Below are positions 48,619 through 58,730 of a DNA stretch of 64,000 bases, piece after piece (the first letter of the stretch is position 1; the number at the start of each line of letters is the position of its first letter). Below the pieces are notes generated by a model, which did no database searches, was not told the origin of the DNA, and saw nothing but the letters and a program-made list of their open reading frames with translations. This DNA comes from CAYTTR01 sp964440805 (lineage in GTDB: Bacteria > Acidobacteriota > Aminicenantia > Aminicenantales > Aminicenantaceae). The stretch covers positions 26,561-90,560 of the forward strand of contig CAYTTR010000004.1 in the NCBI GenBank assembly GCA_964440805.1, read 5' to 3'. The translations under genes were made by a program, and so were the position numbers.

Positions 48619-49788
48619 TCAAGTTGGAGAACTCGAATTTTCTTTTTTGACAAATAGTAAAAGGATCCCTGCAACAATAGTTAGAAATAGAGAGAAAATG
48701 AATGGGGCTAACATTCCCCAGGATTCCCAGAGAATACCAGCCAGGAAAGAAGCAGGGAAAGTACACAAGCCAGTGATCATCTGGTATCCTCCCAGAGCGC
48801 TGGCTCTGAAAGACTGAGGAGCCAGCTCACAGACAAAAGTTGTCTGGACAGGTTCAAAGGCACCTTTATGGGCACCGTATAAAACAAATCCCGCTGCGAC
48901 CAGGGCAATGCTTTCCCCCAGAATAAAGCAGGTCAAAACCAAGGCCCAAAGAAGAAAAGAAAAGAGGAGGACCGGTTTTCTGCCGATTCTGTCAGAAATT
49001 TTCCCCATGGGAGTGGAAAAAAGTGAGGCTACTGCAGTAAAAATAAGATAAAGCACCGGAACAAAAGCTGGTTTGAAACCGGTTTCCTTAGCATAAATTA
49101 GCAAGAATGAATAGCTGAATGCTCCCAAAGTAAAAACAGCGCTTAAAGATAAAAACAATTTAAAATTCTTATTCAGGTCTTTTAAGGTAATCCCTTTATA
49201 GAGTTTAATTTTTTCCGTTTTTCTTTCTTTAATGAGAAAAAAGACCAAACCGGCACTGATTAAAGAAGGAACGGCGGCCAAGGCGAAAAGCAAGCGGTAA
49301 CCGAGGAGATTAAAAAAAGCTATACAAATCAGAACACCGCAAAAAGCTCCCAGATGATCCATGGCCCTGAGGAGGCCGAAATTTTTCCCCCGTTCTTCGG
49401 CTGAAGAAATATCTGCTACCAAGGCATCCCGGGGAGAGCTGCGGATTTTTCCGCTTCTGTCCAGAATGCGGAAAGGAATTAAATGAGTCCAGACTGATGA
49501 AGCAGCATAGCCCAAGCGGGAGAGAGAACCGAAAAGATACCCTGTCCAGATAAAAATTTTCCTCCTTTTAAGTCGGTCTGAAAAATAGCCGGAGGCAAAT
49601 TTGGAAAGAGAGACTAAGGCTTCTCCCAGCCCATCCAGGAAGCCGAGGGCGGTCATGTTAGCCCGCAATATCTGGGTTACAAAAAGGGGCCAAATAGGAT
49701 AAATGATATCTGAACCCAGGTCATTCAGAAATGAGGCAGCGGCGAAAGTCCTGACTACTTTTTTGGGTGTTTCTTTATTCTTGGTCAA
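48619..49788 (-). CDS. Major facilitator superfamily transporter
   Basis: 389 residues, about 12 helices. MFS motif A-like loops are seen as GYFSDRLKRRKIF and GKISDRIGRKPVL. The region RILDRSGKIRSSPRDALVAD resembles a subgroup of bacterial MFS proteins of unknown substrate. It lies alone, 146 bases upstream of the SIS gene on the same strand. Confidence 0.85.
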   Translation of the reverse strand: MTKNKETPKKVVRTFAAASFLNDLGSDIIYPIWPLFVTQILRANMTALGFLDGLGEALVSLSKFASGYFSDRLKRRKIFIWTGYLFGSLSRLGYAASSVWTHLIPFRILDRSGKIRSSPRDALVADISSAEERGKNFGLLRAMDHLGAFCGVLICIAFFNLLGYRLLFALAAVPSLISAGLVFFLIKERKTEKIKLYKGITLKDLNKNFKLFLSLSAVFTLGAFSYSFLLIYAKETGFKPAFVPVLYLIFTAVASLFSTPMGKISDRIGRKPVLLFSFLLWALVLTCFILGESIALVAAGFVLYGAHKGAFEPVQTTFVCELAPQSFRASALGGYQMITGLCTFPASFLAGILWESWGMLAPFIFSLFLTIVAGILLLFVKKENSSSPT

Positions 49789-50260
49789 AGTGTTTTTTCC
49801 CGGATCTTTGATTTTAGAAGTGAATTTTACAAGATGTCTGAATATATTTCATCTCCTGATTCATCCTGATAGGAAGCTTTATTTTGCTGAAAGATTTTAT
49901 TTGCTGTAAAAAGGGGAAGCTGATCCAGGAGGAGTTCATTGGATTTCTGTATTTTCAGTTGTAATTCCAGATTTTACTGCAATCTGCAAGAGGAAAACTT
50001 AAAGAGAAAATTGCTTCGCTGGCTGTGAGAAAGAGCAAGGTCTTTGACTTAAAGAATTTATTTATTTATCTTGAAATACAATGCATTTTTTGAGCTTGTC
50101 TTCTAAATCTTCTTTATTTGGCAAAGAACAAGTTCGACTTATTCTTTATAAAAACCGTTTCAGCGGATTATAATCATTTTCCTCCCTCTTACTTTTAATT
50201 GATTTTGATCTTTCTTTAGTTGAGAAAACATTTAGGTTTTTTTATTAGCTGGAGGAAAAA
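49789..50260. other. Divergent intergenic region
   Basis: 472 AT-rich bases between the MFS gene (-) and the saccharopine-dehydrogenase-like gene (+). A candidate plus-strand promoter is at 50044-50072. I see no repeat, RNA or convincing frame. Confidence 0.55.
50044..50072 (+). promoter_or_regulatory. Candidate sigma-70 promoter of the saccharopine-dehydrogenase-like gene
   Basis: TTGACT (5 of 6), 17-base spacer, TATCTT (4 of 6). It is about 190 bases before the start codon. Confidence 0.45.
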
Positions 50261-51439
50261 ATGCAAAAAGTAATCATCCTTGGGGCCGGACTTGTTGGCG
50301 GTCCCATGGCTTTGGATTTGGCTGCCGATCCGGATATTATGGTTTGGACAGTGGACAAGGATAAAGAGGCTCTTAAAAGGCTTAATGTATCCGGTTCAAT
50401 TCGAACCATCCGTTCAGATCTTTCCCGGAGAGAAAATGTTAAGAAACTCGTCCAGGATTTTGATTTTGTAATTAGTGCTGTACCTGGAGCTATGGGCTTT
50501 GAAACATTGAAAACTGTAATCGAAACCGGAAAAAAGGTGGTAGATATTTCCTTTTTTCCGGAAGATGTCTTTCTTCTGGATGAGTTAGCAAAAAAAAAGG
50601 GAGTCACTGCTGTAGTGGATTGCGGAGTTGCGCCTGGAATGACCAACTTGTTGGCTGGGTATGTTGATCAGATTCTTGACAATACCGAGTCTTTAACCAT
50701 TTATGTGGGCGGTTTGCCTGAGGAACGCAAGTGGCCTTATGAGTATAAAGCCGGCTTTTCTCCCTATGACGTAATTGAGGAGTACCTGCGTCCGGCAAGA
50801 TACGTGGAATGGGGAAAGGTTGTGGTTAAGCCGGCTCTTTCAGAACCAGAGCTAATCAATTTTCCTGGGATTGGGACTTTAGAGGCTTTCAACACAGACG
50901 GTTTACGTACTCTTATTAAAACTCTTTCTATTCCCAACATGAAAGAAAAAACCCTGAGATATCCCGGACATATTGAGAAAATGGCAATGCTTAGAGACAC
51001 CGGCTTTTTTGGCCAAAAAGAAGTTCAGATAGGGGAAGTAAAGATAAGGCCGATTGACCTCACAGCTAAACTTCTATTTCCCAAATGGAAAATGAACTTA
51101 GGTGATCGCGATATTACGGTGCTGAAGATGATGGTTGAAGGAAAAAAAGCGAATCAGACAGTTCGTTATTCCTATGAACTTCTGGATAGATATAATCCAG
51201 AGACCGGAATTCATTCTATGGCCCGGACAACAGGCTATACAGCCACCCTTATGCTGCGCCTGCTTGCTAAAGGTCTTTATGAACGAAAGGGAATATCTCC
51301 GCCTGAGTATATCGGACGAAATCCTGATTGTGTGGATTTCATTCTTCAAGGTTTAAGGAAACGGGGCGTTTACTACAAGGAGGCGGTTGAAAATTTATCC
51401 TCTGAGACGACCATAAGGAAACAAAAAAAGGAGAAATAA
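50261..51439 (+). CDS. Saccharopine dehydrogenase family protein (lysine-pathway type)
   Basis: 392 residues with an N-terminal NAD(P) Rossmann fold (VIILGAGLVGGPMALDLA, then DFVISAVPGAMG and VVDCGVAPGMTN) and the C-terminal saccharopine dehydrogenase fold. It may oxidise lysine- or carboxyl-amino-type substrates; the exact substrate is open. RBS GGAGG is 6 bases before the ATG. The stop is 2 bases before the S51 peptidase start, so the two genes form an operon and may act in amino acid catabolism together. Confidence 0.82.
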   Translation: MQKVIILGAGLVGGPMALDLAADPDIMVWTVDKDKEALKRLNVSGSIRTIRSDLSRRENVKKLVQDFDFVISAVPGAMGFETLKTVIETGKKVVDISFFPEDVFLLDELAKKKGVTAVVDCGVAPGMTNLLAGYVDQILDNTESLTIYVGGLPEERKWPYEYKAGFSPYDVIEEYLRPARYVEWGKVVVKPALSEPELINFPGIGTLEAFNTDGLRTLIKTLSIPNMKEKTLRYPGHIEKMAMLRDTGFFGQKEVQIGEVKIRPIDLTAKLLFPKWKMNLGDRDITVLKMMVEGKKANQTVRYSYELLDRYNPETGIHSMARTTGYTATLMLRLLAKGLYERKGISPPEYIGRNPDCVDFILQGLRKRGVYYKEAVENLSSETTIRKQKKEK

Positions 51440-51441
51440 TA

Positions 51442-52305
51442 ATGAAAAGATTTTTTATTGTAATGGTTGCGGGGTTTGTACTGTTATCGCTCAACCTTCC
51501 TGCCGATAAAAGTGCCGAAGGATATCTTTTTATAATCGGTGGAGGGAATCGTCCGGAACAAATGATGGAAAATTATGTGTCATTAGCCCAAAAAAATCCC
51601 CAAAAGAAAACAGTTGTTTTTCCCATGGCCAGTGGTTCGCCCGAGGAAGCCGGCCAGGCCATGAAAGAAGAATTAACCGGGCTCGGTTTGCCGGAGGTGG
51701 AATATCATGTTTTGAGTAGAGATCAGGCAGAAAATCAGGAAACCCTCAAGATTCTGGATGGAGTGGGTTCCATTTATTTCACCGGAGGAGATCAAAGCCG
51801 GTTGACCAAAGCACTGGTTGGGGCCCCAATCCAGGAAAGACTTCTCGAAATTTATAAACAAGGGGGTGTAATTGGAGGAACCAGTGCCGGAGCAGCGGTC
51901 ATGAGTGAATTAATGATTACCGGCAATGAAAAAATACCTGTTGAAGACGACCGGGCTTTTGAGAGAATCATGGCCGATAATATTGAGGTTATTCCGGGTT
52001 TAGGATTCATTAAAACAGCAATTATAGATCAACATTTTGTGACCCGCAAAAGACACAACCGTTTGATAAGCCTGGTTCTGGAAAATAAAGATCTCCTGGG
52101 GATCGGAATTGATGAATCCACGGCGATTATAGTTAAACCCGGCAGAACTTTTGAAGTTGTGGGAGAACAAAATGTCATCGTCTATGATGCTTCAGGAGCA
52201 GCCATAGAAATCAGGCCTGATAAAATCCTGAGCGGGCATAATGTCGTAATGCATGTCCTTAAACCGGGTGACAAATTCGATTTAAAAACAAAAGAGCCGA
52301 TTTAA
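51442..52305 (+). CDS. Exported cyanophycinase-like S51 peptidase
   Basis: 287 residues. A signal peptide (residues 1 to about 22) precedes an S51 fold: FIIGGGNRPEQ, YFTGGDQSRL and the nucleophile S148 in GGTSAGAAVMSEL. Cyanophycinases cut beta-aspartyl-arginine polymers and relatives act on isoaspartyl dipeptides, which suits an organism living on protein or cell debris. The end overlaps the convergent YfcC-type gene by 4 bases. Confidence 0.86.
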   Translation: MKRFFIVMVAGFVLLSLNLPADKSAEGYLFIIGGGNRPEQMMENYVSLAQKNPQKKTVVFPMASGSPEEAGQAMKEELTGLGLPEVEYHVLSRDQAENQETLKILDGVGSIYFTGGDQSRLTKALVGAPIQERLLEIYKQGGVIGGTSAGAAVMSELMITGNEKIPVEDDRAFERIMADNIEVIPGLGFIKTAIIDQHFVTRKRHNRLISLVLENKDLLGIGIDESTAIIVKPGRTFEVVGEQNVIVYDASGAAIEIRPDKILSGHNVVMHVLKPGDKFDLKTKEPI

Positions 52306-53717
52306 AAGGGCCCCCAATTCATAAGAATAGGAGGAATCAGAGCGATCAAGCTGAAGACAATAAGAATCATCATCAGGGGCAGGAACCATCTGGCCCATTT
52401 TTCCCAAGGAATATGGGCCACGCCAAGGACTCCCATAGTCACTGCCGAGGTAGGCAGAATAGGATTGATAACTTCGCATAACTGAAAGGCCAGAACCGTT
52501 GTCTGGCGGGTGATTCCTACCAAGTCGCTCAAAGGCGCCATAACCGGCATGGTCAGGGCGGCTTGAGCTGTTCCCGAGTGAATGAAGAAGTTGATGATGG
52601 CCTGGGTCAAAAACATCATATGGGCTGTTATTATATGGGGAACCCGGGAAATCGCTCCGGCTGTTGCCTGAAGAATTGTATCCAGGACCACAGCTTCATT
52701 GAGAATGATAAGAATGGCCCGGCCGCCGGCAATGATTAAAGTTACGTTCATAACATCTTTGGCCCCCTCGACAAAACTTTTAGCCATATGGGAAGGAGAA
52801 AGGCGGGCCACCAATCCGGAAATCAGTCCTATGCCCAGAAAAAGGGCGGCTATTTCTTCCATATACCATCCTTGGGCAAGAATTCCGTAAATTAGAAGCC
52901 CAATGCCTCCAAACAGAATCCAGATGACAAGTTTCTGAGACAGGCCCCAGGGAATTTCGTGAGAAGGATCATTGGAGAGAGAATATTCCCTTTTTTTGTC
53001 GATCTCGTAAACAGGGCTTTTTTCCGGATTTTGCCTGACTTTTTCAGCATATATCATAACAAAAATAATGGCGATAACAGTGCCTATTACCCAGAGGATT
53101 AGCCTGTAAGTCAAGCCTGAATAAAGGGGGAGGTCGGAAAATCCCTGAGCTATTCCGACTGTAAAAGGATTAAAAAAGGCGGCCGCAAAGCCCACCGCTG
53201 AAGCCAGAAAAACAATGGCCACTCCTACAATAGAATCATAACCGAGGGAAAGGGCTAAAGGAATAAAGATGAGAACAAAAGGAATGGATTCTTCAGCCAT
53301 ACCGTACACTCCTCCTGCCAGGGAAAAAACTATCATCAGGACAGGGATGACAAATTTTTGGGATTTTCTGTTTTTGGAAAAAAAGGCGGCTAAGCGCCGG
53401 ATGCCTCCCTCAATAGCTCCGGTTTGATTAAGAACGGCAAATGTCCCCCCGAAAATGAAAATGAGAAAGATGATGAGAGCTCCGTCCTGAAATCCCCGGA
53501 TTGGGGCAATAAGCAGCCATTCAGGTCCTAAATACTTTTTTTCAATTTCACTAAAAGTGCCGGGAATGGTAATTAGCTTGGTTTGTCCTTGAAAAACTTT
53601 TTCTTCTCTCTGGAATTCTCCGGAGGGGATTACTAAGCTAAGGAGATAAACCGCAATAACCAGCAGGTATATAAGCACAAGAGTGTGGGGCATTTTAAAC
53701 CGTTCTTTTGGCGGCAT
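52302..53717 (-). CDS. YfcC-family membrane carrier
   Basis: 471 residues, about 12 helices, of the C4-dicarboxylate anaerobic carrier/YfcC group: HTLVLIYLLVIAVYLLSLV at the start, GGVYGMAEESIPFV, GFAAAFFNPFTVGIAQG and SGTAQAALTMPVMAPLSD. Relatives are annotated as basic amino acid antiporters or short-chain organic-acid carriers. It is convergent with the S51 peptidase gene, so shared regulation is not implied. Confidence 0.85.
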   Translation of the reverse strand: MPPKERFKMPHTLVLIYLLVIAVYLLSLVIPSGEFQREEKVFQGQTKLITIPGTFSEIEKKYLGPEWLLIAPIRGFQDGALIIFLIFIFGGTFAVLNQTGAIEGGIRRLAAFFSKNRKSQKFVIPVLMIVFSLAGGVYGMAEESIPFVLIFIPLALSLGYDSIVGVAIVFLASAVGFAAAFFNPFTVGIAQGFSDLPLYSGLTYRLILWVIGTVIAIIFVMIYAEKVRQNPEKSPVYEIDKKREYSLSNDPSHEIPWGLSQKLVIWILFGGIGLLIYGILAQGWYMEEIAALFLGIGLISGLVARLSPSHMAKSFVEGAKDVMNVTLIIAGGRAILIILNEAVVLDTILQATAGAISRVPHIITAHMMFLTQAIINFFIHSGTAQAALTMPVMAPLSDLVGITRQTTVLAFQLCEVINPILPTSAVTMGVLGVAHIPWEKWARWFLPLMMILIVFSLIALIPPILMNWGPF

Positions 53718-53796
53718 TCATATCCTCCATTCGTGGAGATGGATAGTAATATTACCAGGATTAGATAAAAAAACAAAAAACTATTTGGATTTTGAG

Positions 53797-53996
53797 AATT
53801 AACCTGGATTATTCATGAATCTACGGCAAGATCGGCTCGCCTGAAGGGTAAAAAAGGCCGATTTTAGATAAGATTTGATGGAAGGATTTGATGAAATTAA
53901 TTCCTTTACCTACGCCATAATAAAACCTCTTAAGTCATAGGTAGTATTTGTGATATAAAAGGTATCGGCCTTTTTTATGAATAGTTCAGGTTAATT
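53797..53996. mobile_element. 200-bp element with 20-bp terminal inverted repeats (MITE-like)
   Basis: The left end (53797-53816) and right end (53977-53996) are inverted copies matching at 18 of 20 bases, with core TTAACCTG. Inside, AAAAAAGGCCGAT (53850-53862) pairs perfectly with ATCGGCCTTTTTT (53964-53976), the latter abutting the right terminal repeat. No open frame is present. The features suggest a non-autonomous insertion or a large structured RNA. A target duplication is not evident. Confidence 0.5.
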
Positions 53997-54000
53997 GAAT

Positions 54001-55518
54001 CTACAGCATGTAGAGGTTTTTTGTAGCGAAATCGGGATCACTGGTCAGGTTGACCCCCAGTCTTTTTAAGCCGATTTCATCCCCGGGAGTGGGGATATGG
54101 GTCAGGTGAACTTCACAAACGGCGAGTTCCTGTAATTTCTCTACTGATAATTGGGCGGTAGGATTGGTGGCGGCGCTGATGGTGAGAGCAATCAGAGTTT
54201 CTTCAAGGTCAAGGCTTATTGAATTTGTTTTCAGGACATTTTTTTTCAAATTGGCGATTGATTCAATCACAGACGGACTCAACAAATGAATTTTATCGGG
54301 AATTTCCGCCAGTTTTTTGACGGCATTAAGAATCAGGCTAGAAGAGGCATGCATTAAGGAAGAATTCTTTCCGGTCACGATTGAACCGTCATTCAGTTCA
54401 ATAGCGGCCCCGCAGAAAATGCCTTTATTTCCCTTTTGTTTTTCCCGGGCTTCCCGAGCCGCTTCCCTGGCCATTCCGACTACTTTCCGGTCTTCCGGCT
54501 TCAAATTCAATTCTTCCATCAGCAGCCCCACTCTTTGGACGGTATCTTTTCCTACAAGGCCCATTACGTATTCACAACGGTAGCGGAAATATCTTCTTAT
54601 TATTTCCTGTTTGGCCGCTTCCTTGACTTTATCGTGGTCGGTAATGGCCGAGCCCGCCCGGTTTACTCCCATATCTGTAGGTGATTGATAGATGGGCTTT
54701 GACCCGGTGATTGTCTCCAGTATTCTTTTTAAAACAGGGAATACTTCAACATCCCGGTTATAATTTACAGCCGGCAATCCGTAAGCTTCTAAATGAAAAG
54801 GATCAATCAAGTTGAAATCATTTATATCGGCTGTAGCAGCTTCATAGGCCACATTAACAGGGTGTTTAAGGGGAAGATTCCAGATGGGAAATGTTTCCAG
54901 TTTGGCATATCCAGGTTTCAGCCCTCTTCTGTACTCATGGTAAAGCTGGGATAAACAGGTAGCCAGCTTGCCGCTTCCCGGTCCCGGTCCGGTGACAATA
55001 ACCAGAGGTTTTTTTGTTTCTATGTATTCATTGGCACCGTAACCCTCGTCACTGACAATCATTTCCACGTCGGTCGGATATCCCTTGGTATATTTATGAG
55101 TGTAGACCTTTATATTGCGCCGCTCCAGTTTGTTTTTAAACACCACCGCCGAAGGTTGATTGTCGAAGCGGGTAATGACTACTCCTGTTACATCAATACC
55201 CCATTCTCTTAAGTCGTCAATCAATTTTAGAGCATCTACATCATAAGTTATGCCGAAATCCGCTCTTATTTTTTTCCTTTCAATGTCTCCTGCATAGATA
55301 CAAAGAAGAATATCAGCTTCCCCTTTCAAATTTTGCAGGAGCCTCATTTTGACATTCGGATCAAATCCGGGCAGAACCCGGGAAGCGTGATAATCGAAAA
55401 GAAGCTTTCCGCCGAATTCCAGATAAAGCTTGTTATTGAATTTCTCCATTCTTTTCAGAATGGCTGAGGTCTGCTCTTTTAAATAGAGTTCGTTATCGAA
55501 TCCGATTGATTTCTTCAT
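54001..55518 (-). CDS. DUF1846 (UPF0371) family protein
   Basis: 505 residues, the usual length of the family. It starts MKKSIGFDNELYLKEQTSAI and has FDYHASRVLPGFDPN, ITYDVDALKLID, VVITRFDNQPSA and a glycine-rich nucleotide-binding-like loop VTGPGPGSGKLATC. Crystal structures of relatives show a Rossmann-like fold; the biochemical role is not established to my knowledge. It is a single gene immediately after the inverted-repeat element. Confidence 0.88.
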   Translation of the reverse strand: MKKSIGFDNELYLKEQTSAILKRMEKFNNKLYLEFGGKLLFDYHASRVLPGFDPNVKMRLLQNLKGEADILLCIYAGDIERKKIRADFGITYDVDALKLIDDLREWGIDVTGVVITRFDNQPSAVVFKNKLERRNIKVYTHKYTKGYPTDVEMIVSDEGYGANEYIETKKPLVIVTGPGPGSGKLATCLSQLYHEYRRGLKPGYAKLETFPIWNLPLKHPVNVAYEAATADINDFNLIDPFHLEAYGLPAVNYNRDVEVFPVLKRILETITGSKPIYQSPTDMGVNRAGSAITDHDKVKEAAKQEIIRRYFRYRCEYVMGLVGKDTVQRVGLLMEELNLKPEDRKVVGMAREAAREAREKQKGNKGIFCGAAIELNDGSIVTGKNSSLMHASSSLILNAVKKLAEIPDKIHLLSPSVIESIANLKKNVLKTNSISLDLEETLIALTISAATNPTAQLSVEKLQELAVCEVHLTHIPTPGDEIGLKRLGVNLTSDPDFATKNLYML

Positions 55519-55745
55519 TCTCCAGCTTCCCGTTGGTGCTTGAATTAAAAAGAAGAAAGGTTCCGTCTTTCATTCTTTCCATTCGGTGCATTTTAAAAAA
55601 TAGCTGGAAAAGATGCAAGGTTATTGAATTAAAAATGGAATTGACTTTTTCTTTCGGTTGTTTTATAAACTTTTTACCTAATTATTGCGGTGGGGTAGGG
55701 TCAGTAACAAAAATTTTTCGTCAAAATAATCTTTTGAAAGGAGGA

Positions 55746-57269
55746 ATGATGAGGAAGTTTCGTCTGATTCCCGTCATTTTCAGCCTCTGCTTGATTTTGG
55801 TCTTTCTTTCCGTCTCATCTGTCTCGGCTCAGGGTTTTTCAGACAAAGTCAAAGAATTTACCCTGAATAACGGATTGCGTTTTTTTGTTTATGAAAGACC
55901 TCAGGTTCCAACTTTTGCCGGTATGATCATGGTTAAAGTAGGAAGTGTGGATGAGAGGAAAGGAGAAACCGGACTCGCCCATTTCTTCGAGCACATGGCC
56001 TTTAAAGGAACTCCGGTAATCGGCACCCGGGATTTTGAGAAAGAAAAATTAATTCTTGAGGAAATGGACCGCCTGGGTAACGAACTGGCTTCAGAATACC
56101 GTAAAGGAAGCTTAGCTGACCAGGTCAAAATGCAGGAGATTAGAGAAAAGCTTTTCAAACTTCAGGAAGAACATCGTCAATATGTGGTCAAAGACGAACT
56201 CGATAGAATTTACTCTGAAAACGGAGGAGAATTTTTAAATGCCTCTACCTCTACCGATACCACCCAGTACTTTGTCATGCTTCCCTCCAACCGGCTTGAA
56301 CTTTGGTTTTTAATTGAATCTGAGCGATTTAAAAATCCGGTCTTGCGCGAGTTCTATTCTGAACGAGATGTTGTGGCTGAGGAACGCCGGATGGGTATAG
56401 ACAATACACCTGACGGACTTCTGCGCGATGAGTTTACCAATATTGCTTTCGTCCTTCATCCTTACAGACATTCAGTGGTCGGCTATATGGAAGATATCCA
56501 GACCTACACCAAGGATAAGGCTCTTAATTTCTACCGGACATTTTATGTGCCGAACAATATGGTGGCGGCTGTAGTGGGAGATGTAAAATTCGAAGAAGTC
56601 AAACGTTTGGCTGAAAAATATTTCGGAGATATTCCCGGGGCTGAAGATCTGCCCCGGCCTATGGATATGGAGCCTCAACAACGAGGCGAGCGCCGGGTTA
56701 CCACCTGGTTTGAGGCAGAGCCGCGCTTGATTATGGGCTACCATATGCCTGACTTCCGGCATAAGGACAACCTTACCCTCGGCCTAACCAGTATGATTCT
56801 CAGCCGCGGCAGCTCCTCCCGCCTCTACCGGGACCTTGTCACCAACAGAAAAATCGCTATCTCCGTCTTTACTTCAACCAACTATCCCGGCTCCCGTTAT
56901 CCGGGGCTGTTTGTAATATTCGGCCAGCCGCGGCATCCCCACACGGTAGAAGACCTGGAGCAGGCAATCCATGAGCACCTTGACCGCCTTAAAAAAGAAC
57001 CGGTATCTCCTAAGGAAATCCAAAAGTCCGTAAACCAGGCTGAAGCTTCGCTCTTCCGTTCGGTTGGATTTGCCGATAATGTCTTTCTGGCCATGCGGCT
57101 CCTGCGGAATGTCCTGCTTTTCGATGACATAGATGCTGACTGGAAGCGGGTGGAAGAAATGAAGAAGATTACGGCTGAAGATATTATGGCTGCTGCTGAA
57201 CGTTACTTCACTCCGTCAAACCGGACCGTGGGCATCCTTCTTCGTAAGGAAAAGGGAGGTGAAAAATGA
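55746..57269 (+). CDS. Exported M16 (pitrilysin-type) zinc peptidase, active subunit
   Basis: 507 residues. A signal peptide (IFSLCLILVFLSVSSVSAQ) precedes an M16 fold with the inverted zinc motif HFFEH (H79, E82, H83 in LAHFFEHMAFKGT) and a downstream glutamate region. It cleaves peptides inside a clam-shell chamber shared with its partner. Two ATGs (55746, 55749) follow AAGGAGG; the second has the more usual spacing. The longer open frame upstream has no signal-like start. It overlaps the partner gene by 4 bases. Confidence 0.9.
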   Translation: MMRKFRLIPVIFSLCLILVFLSVSSVSAQGFSDKVKEFTLNNGLRFFVYERPQVPTFAGMIMVKVGSVDERKGETGLAHFFEHMAFKGTPVIGTRDFEKEKLILEEMDRLGNELASEYRKGSLADQVKMQEIREKLFKLQEEHRQYVVKDELDRIYSENGGEFLNASTSTDTTQYFVMLPSNRLELWFLIESERFKNPVLREFYSERDVVAEERRMGIDNTPDGLLRDEFTNIAFVLHPYRHSVVGYMEDIQTYTKDKALNFYRTFYVPNNMVAAVVGDVKFEEVKRLAEKYFGDIPGAEDLPRPMDMEPQQRGERRVTTWFEAEPRLIMGYHMPDFRHKDNLTLGLTSMILSRGSSSRLYRDLVTNRKIAISVFTSTNYPGSRYPGLFVIFGQPRHPHTVEDLEQAIHEHLDRLKKEPVSPKEIQKSVNQAEASLFRSVGFADNVFLAMRLLRNVLLFDDIDADWKRVEEMKKITAEDIMAAAERYFTPSNRTVGILLRKEKGGEK

Positions 57270-58714
57270 AAAAGCAAAATAATGTTTTAGCCAAATGGTC
57301 GGTGCTTGTAGTTATAGGAATTGTTACAGCTTCTTTTTCTCTTTCATCTTCTTTTGGGCAGAAAGATCCCAAAACTCTTAAATTTCCCGATATAGAGTTT
57401 ATGCCGCAGAAACCGGAAATAGCTGTAATAAAAGACGGGATAACCTTTTATTTTAAAGAAGACAGTGAGCAACCAGTCATCAACGGTTCTATTATACTAA
57501 AGACAGGCAGTCTTTTTGATCCGCCCGATAAGACCGGTTTGGCTTCGCTTACCATGAGGATGCTTAAAGCCGGCGGAACAAAAAATCTTACTCCGGATGA
57601 ACTTGAGGACAAGCTCGACTTTCTCGGCTCCACCACCAGCTCCTCTGCCGGGCTGGAATTCTCCCGGATTTCTTTTTGGACGCTCGAAAAGAATTTTTAT
57701 GAAACATGGAATATCTTGATTGATATTCTTAAAAATCCCTCATTTGATAAAGAACGGTTCGATACTGAAAAGAAAAAAGATCTGGAATCAATTAGACGGC
57801 GTTTTGATCGACCGATGACCTTGGCCATGATAGTTTTTCAAGAGCTAATTTACGGAAGAGATTTCCCGGAGGCCAAGCGGACTACAACCGAAAGCATTAA
57901 CAATATTACCCTCGATGATCTCAAAGCTTTTTATGAGAGGAACATTAGGGATAAAGAGATTATTGTAACTTTTACCGGTGACTTTAAAAAAGAAGAGATT
58001 ATTCCTCTTCTTAAGGAAAACTTCCAAGAATGGAAAGGTGAACCGGTGGTTGAGCCTGATGTTCTCAAAGCAGAGCTGGCTTCAAAACCGGGAGTGTACC
58101 TGATTGACAAACCGGATATGACCCAGGCCATTATTTTAATGGGTCATTTGGGATTGAATAATCTTGACCCGGATAATGTGGAAGTCAATGTCTTTAACTT
58201 TATCCTCGGTACAGGAAGTTTCAACTCCAGATTAATGAGAGAAGTGAGGTCGAACCGCGGCCTGGCTTATGCCACTTTCGGAATGATTGGCTTAGGAAGA
58301 GACAAGGGAGCATTCTATAATTTTTGTATGACCAAGAGCCAATCAGTAGGAGAAGCTGTCGCTCTTATTAAAGAAATCATCACTGACATGACAATAAATC
58401 CGGTGACGGCCGAAGAGCTTGAAATAGCCAAGAAGTACGAGCAGAATGCTTTTGTCCATAAATTCGATTCCCCGCAGGCTGTTGTATACCAGGCTGTTTT
58501 TCTCAAGCTTCAAGGGTACCCTGACGACTACCTCGAGACTTATATTCCCAGGATCAAGAAGGTTGATGCAGACAAGGTCCTGGAAATCGGGCAAAGGGCG
58601 GTCAACCCGGACGGCCTGGTTATTCTGGTCGTCGGGAGAAAGGAAGCTGTTATCGATCAATTAAAAGCACTCGAGCTGGGAGAGATAACCGAGCTGCCGC
58701 TTCCCAAAGAATGA
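57266..58714 (+). CDS. Exported M16-family protein, inactive partner
   Basis: 482 residues with a signal peptide (VLVVIGIVTASFSLSSSFG) and the M16 fold, but the zinc motif is missing: the equivalent of HxxEH reads LASLTMRML. The C-terminal half keeps the R/Y type substrate-binding region (GSFNSRLMREVRSNRGLAYATF). Such catalytically dead subunits pair with an active one to form heterodimers, as in mitochondrial processing peptidase and many bacterial pairs. The 4-base overlap supports equal production. Confidence 0.9.
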   Translation: MKKQNNVLAKWSVLVVIGIVTASFSLSSSFGQKDPKTLKFPDIEFMPQKPEIAVIKDGITFYFKEDSEQPVINGSIILKTGSLFDPPDKTGLASLTMRMLKAGGTKNLTPDELEDKLDFLGSTTSSSAGLEFSRISFWTLEKNFYETWNILIDILKNPSFDKERFDTEKKKDLESIRRRFDRPMTLAMIVFQELIYGRDFPEAKRTTTESINNITLDDLKAFYERNIRDKEIIVTFTGDFKKEEIIPLLKENFQEWKGEPVVEPDVLKAELASKPGVYLIDKPDMTQAIILMGHLGLNNLDPDNVEVNVFNFILGTGSFNSRLMREVRSNRGLAYATFGMIGLGRDKGAFYNFCMTKSQSVGEAVALIKEIITDMTINPVTAEELEIAKKYEQNAFVHKFDSPQAVVYQAVFLKLQGYPDDYLETYIPRIKKVDADKVLEIGQRAVNPDGLVILVVGRKEAVIDQLKALELGEITELPLPKE

Positions 58715-58730
58715 AGTAATTAAGTTAAAA

